Below, piece by piece: positions 26,809-35,905 of a stretch of DNA of 64,000 nt (position 1 is the stretch's first letter; each line of letters begins with the position of its first letter). The position numbers and the translations under genes were made by a program. The notes below the pieces were generated by a model. That model ran no database searches. It saw only the letters and a program-made list of their open reading frames with translations, and had not been told where the DNA came from. Origin of the DNA: an uncultured Thiodictyon sp. (lineage in GTDB: Bacteria > Pseudomonadota > Gammaproteobacteria > Chromatiales > Chromatiaceae); assembly GCA_903837595.1 (NCBI GenBank), contig CAILVI010000556.1, forward strand, positions 1-64,000, read 5' to 3'.

Positions 26809-28355
26809 TGCAGCCGCTCGACCAACTAGCGACCCAGCTCCTCGTCGGCACCGACCGGCGACCACCCGACTGGCCGAGCGCGGACGGCGAGCTCGGTGCT
26901 CTACTGGGCGAGATCCAGGCCGGCGCAACGGCCCCCGAGCCGACCGCACTGCGCCTTGCCGGCGTACTCGCCGTCTGCGCCGATGCCGGCTTCCTACCCG
27001 GGACGACCGACCGACCGCCGATCGGTCCGTGCCCCCACGAGCGCCTGGCGCCGGCCGCAACGCCGGAGCTCCTCTCGACGCTGCAACCCATCCTGGACGA
27101 CGGCCCGGACCCGCTGCGCGCATTGGCACTGCGGCAACTGGCCGCCGCACAACGCCTCCTGCCGCCCCGACTACTACCGCGCGCACTGGTGCTTGCCCTC
27201 CAGCAGACCTGGCTGCGCCCCCTGCTGCCGGCGGTGGTTGGCGAGCGCGGACGCTGGCTTGCCCGGGTCAACCCGGAGTGGCAGCCAGCCCTGGCGGCGG
27301 ATGACGCGTCGCCCGATCCCACCTGGTGGGACGAGGGCACACTGGAGCAGCGCTGCCGCTTCCTCACTGCCCGGCGTCGTCTGGACCCGAGCAGCGCCCG
27401 CGAGCAACTGGCGGGGACCTTCGGTGAGACGGATGCGCGCGGCCGGGCTCGACTGCTGGCGGAGCTTACGACCGGCCTCAGCCTGGCGGACGAGGACTTT
27501 CTGGAGGGCTGTCTGAAGGACCGCGGCAAGGAGGTCAGGCAGCAGGCCGCGGCGCTGCTCGCCTGCCTGCCGGACAGCCGCTACGTGGCGCGCATGGGCG
27601 AGCGCGTCGGTGCCTGTCTCGGGCGCGCGCGCAAGCTGTTGCGCCAGGTACTCACGATCGAACCGCCTGAGACCTTCGACCCGGATTGGAAAAAGGACGC
27701 CATCGACGAGACGACCACCCAGGGTGAACGATTGGGCCAGCGGGCCTGGTGGCTCTACCAGTTGGCCCGCGCCCTGCCGCTGCACTGGTGGCACGGCCGG
27801 ACCGGCCTGGCGGCGGCCGACTGCGTCCGCTGGGCCAAGGGTACGGACTGGGAACTCGCCCTGCTGCGTGCCTGGATCGAGGCGCTGGCGCGCGCACCCG
27901 AGCTTGCCTGGACCGAGGCACTCCTGATGCGGCTGCCGATCGAGGGGCGCCCGCTCGACCCCCTCGACCTCATCGAGCGCCTGCCGCCGGCCGCGCGCGA
28001 GACGCACTGGTTCGGTGTGATGGAGGACCCGCCTCGCGGTACGCTGCTGGGCGTCATGCTGGGGCGTATAGCCCAGACACTCATGCGCGACGGCGCCCTG
28101 CTCTCGCCGCCGATCGCGCGGCGCATGCTGGATCAGGTCCGCCGTCAGTGGGTCAATGGGCACGCGTTACAGGACTACAGCCTGCGCCGTACCCTGCCCG
28201 ACTTCATCTGCTGCCTGCCGGCCGACGTATTGGCCGAGGCCGCCAACGGCTGGCCGGCCCTGCCGGCCTTGGCCGAGACCCTGGCCCAGGTCCTGGCCGT
28301 CATCCGGCAGCGCCAGACCCTCATCCACCACCTTCAGGAAGGTCGAACCGCATGA
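26808..28355 (+). CDS. DUF5691-like helical repeat protein
   Basis: 515 residues, rich in leucine, alanine and arginine, with the pattern of stacked helices (KDRGKEVRQQAAALLACLPD). The gene's place between SWIM and MoxR genes and its sequence match the DUF5691 family as remembered; no catalytic motif was seen. The start ATG at 26808 overlaps the preceding stop, and its own stop overlaps the MoxR start (ATGA). It may be a scaffold or adaptor for the ATPase; that is an inference. Confidence 0.7.
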   Translation: MQPLDQLATQLLVGTDRRPPDWPSADGELGALLGEIQAGATAPEPTALRLAGVLAVCADAGFLPGTTDRPPIGPCPHERLAPAATPELLSTLQPILDDGPDPLRALALRQLAAAQRLLPPRLLPRALVLALQQTWLRPLLPAVVGERGRWLARVNPEWQPALAADDASPDPTWWDEGTLEQRCRFLTARRRLDPSSAREQLAGTFGETDARGRARLLAELTTGLSLADEDFLEGCLKDRGKEVRQQAAALLACLPDSRYVARMGERVGACLGRARKLLRQVLTIEPPETFDPDWKKDAIDETTTQGERLGQRAWWLYQLARALPLHWWHGRTGLAAADCVRWAKGTDWELALLRAWIEALARAPELAWTEALLMRLPIEGRPLDPLDLIERLPPAARETHWFGVMEDPPRGTLLGVMLGRIAQTLMRDGALLSPPIARRMLDQVRRQWVNGHALQDYSLRRTLPDFICCLPADVLAEAANGWPALPALAETLAQVLAVIRQRQTLIHHLQEGRTA

Positions 28356-29431
28356 ATCAGATCCTGCGCCAGCATGCCGAACAGGCATTCGCCGAAGAGC
28401 TCGACGAGCTGAAGCGCTCCGACCAACGCCAGCGTCCGCCGAACTGGGCGCTGTCACCCTGGGCGGTCGCGACCTATCTGCTGGGCGGGCGGCTCGACAA
28501 CGGCTTTGAGGTCAGCCCCAAGTACATTGGCAGCCGCCGACTCATCGAGATCGCCATCGCCACCCTCACGACCGACCGCGCACTGCTGCTGTTCGGCGTG
28601 CCGGGCACCGCCAAGTCCTGGGTCTCCGAGCACCTGGCGGCGGCGCTGTGTGGCGACTCCACGCTCCTGATCCAGGGCTCCGCCGGCACCAGCGAGGAGC
28701 AGCTGCGCTACGGCTGGAACTATGCCGAGCTGCTGTCCAAGGGACCCTCGCCGCAAGCCCTGGTACAGAGCCCGCTGATGCGCGCCATGGAGCAGGGCAA
28801 GATCGCCCGCATCGAGGAGCTGACCCGCATCCCGGCCGATGTCCAGGACACCCTCATCAGCGTGCTCTCGGAGAAGTCGCTGCCGGTGCCCGAGCTGGGC
28901 ATCGAGGTCCAAGCGGTGCGCGGATTCAACGCCATCGCCACCGCCAACAACCGCGACAAGGGCATCAATGAGCTCTCCAGCGCGCTCAAGCGCCGCTTCA
29001 ACACCGTGGTGCTGCCGGTCCCGGCCAGCGCGGACGAAGAGGTCGCCATCGTCAGCAAGCGGGTCGCCGAACTTGGGCGCGCGCTCGACCTGCCGGCCGA
29101 GCCGCCCGCGCTCAAGGAGGTGCAGCGGGTGGTGCGCATCTTCCGCGAGCTGCGCAACGGCCAGACCGAAGACGGCAAGACCAAGCTCAAGAGCTCCAGC
29201 GCCACCCTGAGCACGGCGGAGGCCATCTCGGTGATCAACAATGGCGTGGCGCTCGCCGCGCACTTCGGCGACGGCGTACTGCACGCGGGCGACATCGCCT
29301 CCAGCCTGGTCGGCGCCATCGTCAAGGACCCGGTGCAGGACGCCCTGGTCTGGCGTGAATACCAGGAGACGGTCATGAAGGAGCGCAGTGACTGGAAGGA
29401 CCTGTACCGGGCGTGCCGGGACCAGGAGTGA
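28352..29431 (+). CDS. MoxR-family AAA+ ATPase, YehL-like
   Basis: 359-residue AAA+ ATPase. Walker A is GVPGTAKS (about residues 82-89). The Walker B region reads IARIEELTRIP, followed by QDTLISVLSEKSLPVPELG, a MoxR pore-loop type insert, then sensor 1 in NAIATANNRDKGINELS and the arginine-finger region LKRRFNTVVLPVP. MoxR proteins act as chaperone-like remodelling ATPases with a VWA partner, here the last gene of the set. It is coupled to the upstream gene by four overlapping bases. Confidence 0.9.
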   Translation: MNQILRQHAEQAFAEELDELKRSDQRQRPPNWALSPWAVATYLLGGRLDNGFEVSPKYIGSRRLIEIAIATLTTDRALLLFGVPGTAKSWVSEHLAAALCGDSTLLIQGSAGTSEEQLRYGWNYAELLSKGPSPQALVQSPLMRAMEQGKIARIEELTRIPADVQDTLISVLSEKSLPVPELGIEVQAVRGFNAIATANNRDKGINELSSALKRRFNTVVLPVPASADEEVAIVSKRVAELGRALDLPAEPPALKEVQRVVRIFRELRNGQTEDGKTKLKSSSATLSTAEAISVINNGVALAAHFGDGVLHAGDIASSLVGAIVKDPVQDALVWREYQETVMKERSDWKDLYRACRDQE

Positions 29432-29457
29432 GTTCGACGCGGACCGCGGGGAGCCCT

Positions 29458-31776
29458 ATGGCCGATTCGCCCTTCCACCTCTTCGGCATCCGCCACCACG
29501 GTCCCGGTTGCGCCCGCAGTCTGCGCCAGGCGCTGGAGGCGCTTGAGCCCGACTGTCTGCTGGTGGAGGGGCCGCCCGACGGGCAGGATCTGCTGGCGCT
29601 GATGAAGGACACGGGACTGGTCCCGCCGGTCGCCCTGCTCATCTACGACCCCGAGGCGGCGCGCGACGCCGTCTTCTATCCCTTCGCCGAGTTCTCGCCC
29701 GAGTGGCAGGCCCTGCGCTTCGGCCTTACGCGCAACCTCCCGACCCGGTTTTTCGACCTGCCGATCTGTCACCAACTCGGCGACGATGCAGCGCCGCACG
29801 CGCCGCCGGCAGCGGCCGAGGGTCCGGAGGCCGCACCGGCCACCGCGCCGGAGGCCTCCGCGGACGCAGAGCCCGATCAGCAGACCGGCGCGGGCGCCGA
29901 GATCGCCGATCTGGTTGAGCGGGACCCCTTCGACTGGCTGGGTCGCGCCGCCGGCTACAGTGATGGCGAATCCTGGTGGAACCACCTGGTGGAGGAGCGC
30001 GGCGACGGCCTGCACCTCTTCGCCGCCATCCGTGAGGCGATGACCCTGGTGCGCGAGGAGTCTGCTACCGGGCACTGGACGGCGCCGCGGCGCGAGCGCG
30101 AGGCCCGGCGCGAGGCGCACATGCGCAAGCTCATGCGTCAGGCACAGAAGGAGGGCTTCGCGCGCATCGCCGTGGTCTGCGGCGCCTGGCACGTCCCGGC
30201 GCTCGTCGAGCTGCCGAGCGCCCAGTCCGACAATGCACTGCTCAAGTCGCTGCCCAAGCGCAAGGTGGCCGCGACCTGGGTGCCCTGGTCCTATCCGCAT
30301 CTGAGCACTGCCAGCGGTTACGGCGCCGGCATCGCCTCCCCCGGCTGGTACGAACACCTCTGGCACAGCGCCCCCGACCGGCGCGCCATCGGCTGGGTCG
30401 CCAGGGCCGCCCGGCTGTTCCGCGCCGAGGACCTCGATTGCTCCTCCGCGCACCTGATCGAGGCCGTCCGGTTGGCCGACGCCCTGGCCGCGATGCGCGG
30501 GCGTCCGCAGCCCGGTCTCGAGGAGCTGGACGAGGCGCTGCGCACGGTCGTTTGCCAGGGCGAGGATGGGCCGATGCGGCTCATCGCCCGCGCGCTCGTC
30601 ATCGGCGAGCGGCTCGGCAGCACTCCGGAGCAGACCCCGGCGGTACCGCTGCAGCGCGACATCACCGAACACCAGCGCGCGCTGCGGCTCAAGCCGGAGG
30701 CCAGCCGCAAGCCGCTCGACCTGGACCTGCGCCAGCCCAATGACCTGGCCCGCAGCCACCTGCTCCACCGGCTGTCGCTGCTTGGCATCGACTGGGGCGC
30801 GTTGAGCCGCACCGGGCGCTCGGCCAAGGGCACCTTCCACGAGGTCTGGACCCTGCAGTGGGAGCCCCGGCACGCGCTCGCCATCATCGAGGCCAGCCGC
30901 TGGGGTAACCGGGTCGCGGAGGCCGCCACCCGCTTCGTGATCGACTCTGCCCAGCGCGCGGATTGCCTGCCGACACTCTGCGAGTTGGTGAACCGTATCC
31001 TGTTGGCCGACCTGCAGGCGGCCATCGCGCCGGTCACCCGCATCCTGGAGGATCACGCGGCGGTTGCCAGCGATGTACTGCAGATGCTCGCCGCCGTCCC
31101 GCCGCTCGCCGCCATCCTGCGCTATGGCAACGTGCGCCAGACCGACGGCGGCATGGTGGCGCATGTACTCGCCGGGCTGGTGCCGCGCGCCGCCATCGGC
31201 CTGCCCGGCGCCTGTTCCGCGCTGGACGACGACGCGGCCACCGCGATGCGCGCGGCGATCCAGGGCGCCGATCAGAACCTGCGCCTGCTCAAGGACCAGG
31301 GGTTCGAGGCCGACTGGTCGGCGGCGCTGGTCCGTCTGGCCGAACCCGGCAGTGGTCACGGTCTGGTCTGCGGTCTGGCCGCACGGCTCCTGTTCGACGC
31401 CCAAGAGGCGGACCCGGACGAGACCGCCCGGCGCCTGTCGCTGGCGCTCTCGGCCGCCAACGATCCGGCGCCCGCCGCGGCCTGGCTCGAAGGCTTCCTC
31501 AATCAGAGCGCCCTGGTCCTGCTGCACGACCCCGCGCTCTGGGACTTGGTGGACGGCTGGGTCGCGGGGCTGACCGAAGACCACTTCATGCGCGCACTGC
31601 CGCTGCTGCGCCGGGCCTTCTCCGCCTTCGGACCGGCCGAACGGCGCCAGCTCGGGGAGCGCGCCAGGCGACCCTCGGCCGCTGCGCCGGCCGCGCCGCT
31701 CATTGCGGCCGGCGATCAGGCCCGGGCCGAGCGCCCCATCCCCTTGCTGAGACGCCTCTTGGGAATCGCATCATGA
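29458..31776 (+). CDS. DUF5682-like protein, YehM-like
   Basis: 772 residues from the ATG at 29458 (GGGGAG 4 bases upstream). The N-terminus FHLFGIRHHGPGCARSLRQ and DCLLVEGPPDGQDLL are hallmarks of the family. The fold is likely EreA/ChaN-like, with histidines and acidic residues at the usual places (VVCGAWHVPAL further on). An acidic/alanine linker (about residues 110-150) splits this domain. The C-terminal half is helical. No function is established; genes of this type sit with MoxR and VWA genes in E. coli (yehM) and many other bacteria. The stop overlaps the VWA start. Confidence 0.75.
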   Translation: MADSPFHLFGIRHHGPGCARSLRQALEALEPDCLLVEGPPDGQDLLALMKDTGLVPPVALLIYDPEAARDAVFYPFAEFSPEWQALRFGLTRNLPTRFFDLPICHQLGDDAAPHAPPAAAEGPEAAPATAPEASADAEPDQQTGAGAEIADLVERDPFDWLGRAAGYSDGESWWNHLVEERGDGLHLFAAIREAMTLVREESATGHWTAPRREREARREAHMRKLMRQAQKEGFARIAVVCGAWHVPALVELPSAQSDNALLKSLPKRKVAATWVPWSYPHLSTASGYGAGIASPGWYEHLWHSAPDRRAIGWVARAARLFRAEDLDCSSAHLIEAVRLADALAAMRGRPQPGLEELDEALRTVVCQGEDGPMRLIARALVIGERLGSTPEQTPAVPLQRDITEHQRALRLKPEASRKPLDLDLRQPNDLARSHLLHRLSLLGIDWGALSRTGRSAKGTFHEVWTLQWEPRHALAIIEASRWGNRVAEAATRFVIDSAQRADCLPTLCELVNRILLADLQAAIAPVTRILEDHAAVASDVLQMLAAVPPLAAILRYGNVRQTDGGMVAHVLAGLVPRAAIGLPGACSALDDDAATAMRAAIQGADQNLRLLKDQGFEADWSAALVRLAEPGSGHGLVCGLAARLLFDAQEADPDETARRLSLALSAANDPAPAAAWLEGFLNQSALVLLHDPALWDLVDGWVAGLTEDHFMRALPLLRRAFSAFGPAERRQLGERARRPSAAAPAAPLIAAGDQARAERPIPLLRRLLGIAS

Positions 31777-32963
31777 CCAGCCCGACCGACGCCGATCAGA
31801 GCCCAGACCAGAACCGGTTGCGCCGCTGGCGTCTCGTCCTGGGCGAGCCGGCCGAGGCCGATGGCGGCTGCGGACTCACGGGCCTGGACGCCCAGATCGA
31901 CGCGGCGCTTGGCGCGCTCTACGACCCGGATGGCCCGGGCGGACTGCGCGGCGGCAGTGGCGCCTCCTCGCCGCGGGTCGCCCGCTGGCTCGGCGACATC
32001 CGCCGGTATTTCCCTGCCTCACTGATCCAGGTGATGCAGAAGGACGCCTTCGAGCGGCTCGATCTCAAGTCGATGCTGCTGCAACCCGAGTTGCTGGAGG
32101 CGGTGCAGCCGGACGTCCACCTGGTCGCCACCCTCATGTCGCTGCGCGGCATCATCCCGGCCAAGACCCGCGACACCGCGCGCGCCGTGGTCAATCGGGT
32201 GGTCGCCGCGCTCATGGCCCGGCTGGAGGAGCCGATGCGTGCCGCGGTCAGCGGGGCGCTCAACCGCGCCGAGCGCAACCGCCGCCCCCGCCACGCCGAG
32301 ATCGACTGGAACCGCACCATCCGCGCCAACCTGCGCCACTGGCAGGCCGACTATCAGACCATCATCCCGGAGCAGCGCATCGGCTACGGACGCAAGGCCC
32401 GGCGCACCCAGCGCGAGGTCATCCTGTGCATCGACCAGAGCGGCTCCATGGCCAACTCCGTCGTCTACTCCAGTATCTTCGGTGCAGTCATGGCCTCACT
32501 GCCCGCCGTCAAGACGCACCTGGTGGTGTTCGACACCGCGGTGGTCGATTTGACCGAGCAGTTGAGCGACCCGGTCGAGGTGCTGTTCGGTGTGCAGCTC
32601 GGCGGCGGCACCGACATCAACCGCGCGGTCGGCTATTGTCGGGAGATCATCCGCGAACCGCGCAACTCGATCCTGGTCCTCATCTCCGACCTCTATGAAG
32701 GTGGTGTGGAGCGCAACCTGCTCCAGCGTGCCGCCGAACTCATCCAATCCGGCGTCCAATTCATCTGCCTGCTCGCGCTCAGCGACGAGGGCGCACCCTC
32801 CTACGACCACCAGCTTGCCGCCAAGCTCGCTGCGCTTGGCGCACCCGCATTCGCCTGTACACCCGACCAATTCCCCAATCTCATGGCCGCCGCCATTCGA
32901 CGTGAGGATCTGGGGATCTGGGCCGCGAAACAAGGGATCGTCACGGCGCGGGCGCCTGGGTGA
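31773..32963 (+). CDS. VWA-domain protein, YehP-like
   Basis: 396 residues. A helical N-terminal half (AEIDWNRTIRANLRHWQ, YGRKARRTQREV) precedes a von Willebrand A domain with a complete metal-ion-dependent adhesion site: Asp221, Ser223 and Ser225 in CIDQSGSM, threonine in GGGTDINRA, aspartate in LISDLYEGG. It ends the set that starts at 24593. In known MoxR systems the VWA protein links the ATPase to its substrate, probably the case here too. No signal peptide, so cytoplasmic. Confidence 0.9.
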   Translation: MTSPTDADQSPDQNRLRRWRLVLGEPAEADGGCGLTGLDAQIDAALGALYDPDGPGGLRGGSGASSPRVARWLGDIRRYFPASLIQVMQKDAFERLDLKSMLLQPELLEAVQPDVHLVATLMSLRGIIPAKTRDTARAVVNRVVAALMARLEEPMRAAVSGALNRAERNRRPRHAEIDWNRTIRANLRHWQADYQTIIPEQRIGYGRKARRTQREVILCIDQSGSMANSVVYSSIFGAVMASLPAVKTHLVVFDTAVVDLTEQLSDPVEVLFGVQLGGGTDINRAVGYCREIIREPRNSILVLISDLYEGGVERNLLQRAAELIQSGVQFICLLALSDEGAPSYDHQLAAKLAALGAPAFACTPDQFPNLMAAAIRREDLGIWAAKQGIVTARAPG

Positions 32964-33026
32964 GCACGTGGCGCGAGTCGCGAGCCTTGATCATCGTCGC
33001 ATCCAACGGTGGCCCCCCCCGCAACT

Positions 33027-33262
33027 GGAGGTCGAGGCTTTAGCCGGTGGCGGCCCCCGAGATTTTCAAGATACATCGGCGTTTGACGCACGCATGACCG
33101 GCCAACGGCTATGGCCGCAAGACGAGCCACCCCGGACGATGCCAGCCCCCCGTGGGAGCGGCTTTAGCCGCGACGAGCTTATGGTCGCTTTGAGGTCGCC
33201 TCGCGGCTAAAGCCGCTCCCACCGGGTCTCAGCCTGACTGTCACGACAAAGCCCCGACCTCC
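33027..33262. repeat. Nested inverted repeats, copy B
   Basis: The outer arm GGAGGTCGAGGCTTTAGCCGGT (33027-33048) pairs with a degenerate arm AAAGCCCCGACCTCC (33248-33262). Inside lies the hairpin GTGGGAGCGGCTTTAGCCGCG (33152-33176 with 33201-33222). It fills most of the gene-free stretch 32964-33383. The same nesting occurs at 37012-37245. Confidence 0.75.
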
Positions 33263-33383
33263 AGTAGCCGGAGCGACGATCAAGGCCAGCGGATCGAGAG
33301 GAACTACGGTTCTCATCTGTTAAACTTAGCACGACGACCGATCCGGATTTTTCACTTCACACCTTCTATCAGACGCAGCCGCT

Positions 33384-33506
33384 ATGCCATCCAACCTGAC
33401 CATCGACCTTGCACTGGTCCGCAAGGCACGCCAGTTGACCGGAACCGGTTGCGCCGAGACCGTAGCAACCAATCTCTCCCACGATGACGGAGGTACGGCT
33501 CGATGA
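33384..33506 (+). pseudogene. Truncated antitoxin-like ORF, VapB-type remnant
   Basis: 40-residue ORF (ATG 33384, TGA 33504-33506). Its first half (SNLTIDLALVRKARQLTG) resembles the N-terminus of VapB-type antitoxins; the expected C-terminal helix is missing. It overlaps the next ORF by ATGA. It is likely a degraded gene, not a functional antitoxin. Confidence 0.45.
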
Positions 33507-33703
33507 ACATTCCCGAACTCGTCTATGAATCTGTCAAGAAGCTTCCCGTGCCCGCGGCACGCGAAGTCTTGGATTTCGCGCTGTTTCTGGCGCAACGGGA
33601 AGCCCGGCAGGAAGATCAAGACTTTATGCTTGCCCAGCAGTCCGCGCTGGGCGACTGGGACAACGCCGCAGACGAGGTCTGGAATGATGTTCCAGCCGCG
33701 TGA
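33503..33703 (+). CDS. DUF2281-like putative antitoxin
   Basis: 66 residues: VYESVKKLPVPAAREVLDFALFLAQRE is typical of small DUF2281/VapB-like antitoxins, which pair with PIN or PemK toxins. The frame overlaps the toxin remnant that follows (second start at 33684), so the gene order is antitoxin then toxin. As the toxin is broken, this is probably a leftover. Confidence 0.6.
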   Translation: MNIPELVYESVKKLPVPAAREVLDFALFLAQREARQEDQDFMLAQQSALGDWDNAADEVWNDVPAA

Positions 33704-33872
33704 CATTATTCTGTTGCACTTTCCCTTTACCGACCTGTCGGGGACAAAGCTAAGGCCCGTTCTGGTGCTCACTGCACCCAATGCCCAGGGCGATCTGCCA
33801 TTGTGCGGGCATCCAAGCGGTGGAAGCGCCTGCGGCACTCCGCTTGATGTGGTCTTATGCCGCCTGCAATAG
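33684..33872 (+). pseudogene. PemK/MazF-family toxin, 3'-truncated
   Basis: The first 30 residues match the PemK/MazF endoribonuclease fold (FQPRDIILLHFPFTDLSG, KLRPVLVLTAPN). Similarity stops at about 33790, and the remainder (PLCGHPSGGSACG...) is not family-like. Normal length is about 110 residues; here there are 62. It overlaps the 3' end of the opposing HTH gene. Confidence 0.7.
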
Positions 33873-34202
33873 GAACTCGACTTTCACCGCGTCGAACGGA
33901 AACTCGACGCGGTCATTCGGTGCATGGCTCAGTACCCCGGCTTTGAGTAACGCGGCCACGTCGCGCTGAACCGCCTTGCTGTCGCGGCCAACACGCTGCG
34001 CGGCCTCGCCAATGGACACGGGGCCGGCGCCGCACAGCGCCTTGAGTAACTCCCAGCGCTTTGCGGTCAACACCTCCCATAGCAGCTCCGGCGTCGCGAA
34101 ACCGATACGCGCATCGGGTTGCGCGCACCCCGTGTCCATGGCGCGTGCAGCTTCGGCCAAGGTTTCTTTGAGAGAACGCACTTCAAGAATGACGGTTTTC
34201 AT
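33855..34202 (-). CDS. Small winged-HTH regulator, antitoxin-like
   Basis: 115 residues from the ATG at 34202 (MKTVILEVRSLKETL). A winged helix-turn-helix occupies about residues 45-100 (ELLWEVLTAKRWELLKALCG, SIGEAAQRVGRDSKAVQRDV). It resembles HVO_A0114-type predicted regulators that often partner a small toxin gene. No intact partner was found upstream, where 34203-34361 contains no recognisable gene. It may be a leftover antitoxin or a stand-alone regulator. Confidence 0.65.
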   Translation of the reverse strand: MKTVILEVRSLKETLAEAARAMDTGCAQPDARIGFATPELLWEVLTAKRWELLKALCGAGPVSIGEAAQRVGRDSKAVQRDVAALLKAGVLSHAPNDRVEFPFDAVKVEFLLQAA

Positions 34203-34361
34203 GATTCCACCTCGGCACGTCGGCTTCTCCTTCCCAGGGTTCCATCTGCTCACCGATGCCCGTCGGTGGGCTGGCGGAGGGAATGCCACCGCGTCCATTC
34301 CCATACCTCGGACGCTACACATCGGCTATCCGTCCGCCGCATCGCATGCGCGGCCTGGGTA

Positions 34362-35354
34362 TTATTGCGCATTGCCTGCTGGAATCAGCTGCCGAATCAA
34401 CTTAAGCAGTTCCTCGGGCGGCACCAGTGACTCCCTGTCCTGCTGCCAAAGTTTCTTCGCACCGTATCCCTTAACCGCCTGTGTAAACGCCCTCCTGAAG
34501 CCCTGCGTAATCTCGAATGGGGGCCGACCGCACTGCTCCAGGGGGTGCACCTGCACGGCCTGAAAAGGGGAGTCCCCGTCGTATACGTTTTCATCGTCGG
34601 GAGATACCGGAACGACGAAGTCGACGAACAACCAACCGAACTCCGTGAGCCGACCACCGTTCACCTTGAAACATAAGAGCCAGTCGAACCGCTCCACGGT
34701 CCCGTCAGCACAGCCGAAGTAATCGGTCGGCTCAGCTACACGGTATTCATGCCTGGCCTGGTCCCGAGCGGCCCGAGAAAAATCCGCCACCGCAATCCAG
34801 GGACCGATCTTCCATGGATCGGAGTTACGGTAGGGGCTGTCGAACCAGGCAGCGAAGTCGCGGCGCGACTTGGTTCCGGCCCCTCCCCGTAGGCCCGCGG
34901 GCAGCGCCCTGGTCTCCCTCTCCAACTTGGAGAGTGCCTCTTCGGTCACGTCCTCGGGCTCTACCTCGGCGATCAGTCGGTCGATATCGAACAGCCCAGG
35001 CGGTAGGAAGACCGCGGCCTCCTTGAGGCGGCCCCTTCCCAGCGCGTTGTCAGAGGCGTTGGCGGACCCGACGATACAACCTCGCTGCTCCGACCAGAAG
35101 ACCTTTGCGTGTAGCTTCGGGGAGAGTTGGACCCTGGCCCCGGCCTTGATCAGGTCCTGAAGGGCGCGCGCGCTGGTACCCCCCGCGGACGGGTTGCAGA
35201 TCAGGTGCAGGCCATCCGGAGCGGGCAGGTAGGCGGGCGCCCCGTCACCGACATAGGCAACTACCGCAACCCGCCGATCGTCCGGGTCGGGGTCCTGAAA
35301 CAGGCGCTTGAGGTGTTTTAGGATACTGCCGCTCGTGTAAAGGACCTCGACCAT
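34362..35354 (-). CDS. Phospholipase D-like (HKD) domain protein
   Basis: 330 residues. One HKD-type site is seen: HAKVFWSEQRGCIVGSANAS (about residues 101-120), matching HxK...GSAN of PLD-superfamily nucleases and phosphodiesterases. The N-terminal part (LYTSGSILKHLKRLF, RVAVVAYVG) fits the PLD core. The C-terminal 170 residues are unassigned. A single HKD motif per chain implies a dimer as in Nuc-type nucleases. It neighbours an HNH nuclease pair and toxin-antitoxin genes, so a role in defence or DNA processing is possible but unproven. Confidence 0.7.
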   Translation of the reverse strand: MVEVLYTSGSILKHLKRLFQDPDPDDRRVAVVAYVGDGAPAYLPAPDGLHLICNPSAGGTSARALQDLIKAGARVQLSPKLHAKVFWSEQRGCIVGSANASDNALGRGRLKEAAVFLPPGLFDIDRLIAEVEPEDVTEEALSKLERETRALPAGLRGGAGTKSRRDFAAWFDSPYRNSDPWKIGPWIAVADFSRAARDQARHEYRVAEPTDYFGCADGTVERFDWLLCFKVNGGRLTEFGWLFVDFVVPVSPDDENVYDGDSPFQAVQVHPLEQCGRPPFEITQGFRRAFTQAVKGYGAKKLWQQDRESLVPPEELLKLIRQLIPAGNAQ

Positions 35355-35482
35355 CTCTTCACCTCCATTTCTGGTCTTGAATTATGACTATTCGCAATAG
35401 GTAGCAATAGGGGCCAGCCTCAATTGAGTCATTATCTCTTGCGGCTGCGAGATCATCCCATTGGAGTTTGCCGAGAACATGA

Positions 35483-35905
35483 TCACTTTGGCGGGTGCCA
35501 GCCGGCGAGTGCCCAGAGGCGACGCGCCGGGACTATGTATGGATTGTTGAGATTCAGCGCGACAACGGTCGCCCGTCCGGTAGCCGTCACGCCACGGATG
35601 TAGGTGCCATCCTGACTCCAGAGGAAATGCTCAATCCAACGCTGTCGACGCGGATTGAATAGCGTAACGCTCGCGCCGGTTTCTGGGTCCTGCGCCTCGA
35701 CCTGGATTCCCTTGTAGCTGTTGCACCAGGCGCAGGCGAGCCAGAGGTTGGATTCCTGTGAGCTCCCGCCTCGGGCACGCGGAACGATGTGTTCTACATG
35801 CATCTGCGCACCGCTGACACGCTGGTCGGTCAGGCAGTAACCGCAGCGCTGCTGTGCAGCGTCAGCAATCCGCTCTCGCAGTGCCTTTGGGATGCCATCG
35901 GCCAT
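35483..35905 (-). CDS. HNH endonuclease
   Basis: 140 residues from the ATG at 35905, which overlaps the stop of the upstream RHH gene (TGATG). The zinc ribbon and HNH site are complete: RCGYC, HVEHIVPRARGGSS, NLWLACAWCNSYKG. Such small nucleases are frequently encoded with a preceding DNA-binding-like protein. The substrate is unknown. Confidence 0.85.
   Translation of the reverse strand: MADGIPKALRERIADAAQQRCGYCLTDQRVSGAQMHVEHIVPRARGGSSQESNLWLACAWCNSYKGIQVEAQDPETGASVTLFNPRRQRWIEHFLWSQDGTYIRGVTATGRATVVALNLNNPYIVPARRLWALAGWHPPK

Noticed and set aside
28720..31584. 954-codon open frame on the minus strand
   Set aside because: It lies antisense to the MoxR and DUF5682-like genes, both with clear motifs. 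GC-rich codon use leaves long antisense frames open; its translation shows no domain.
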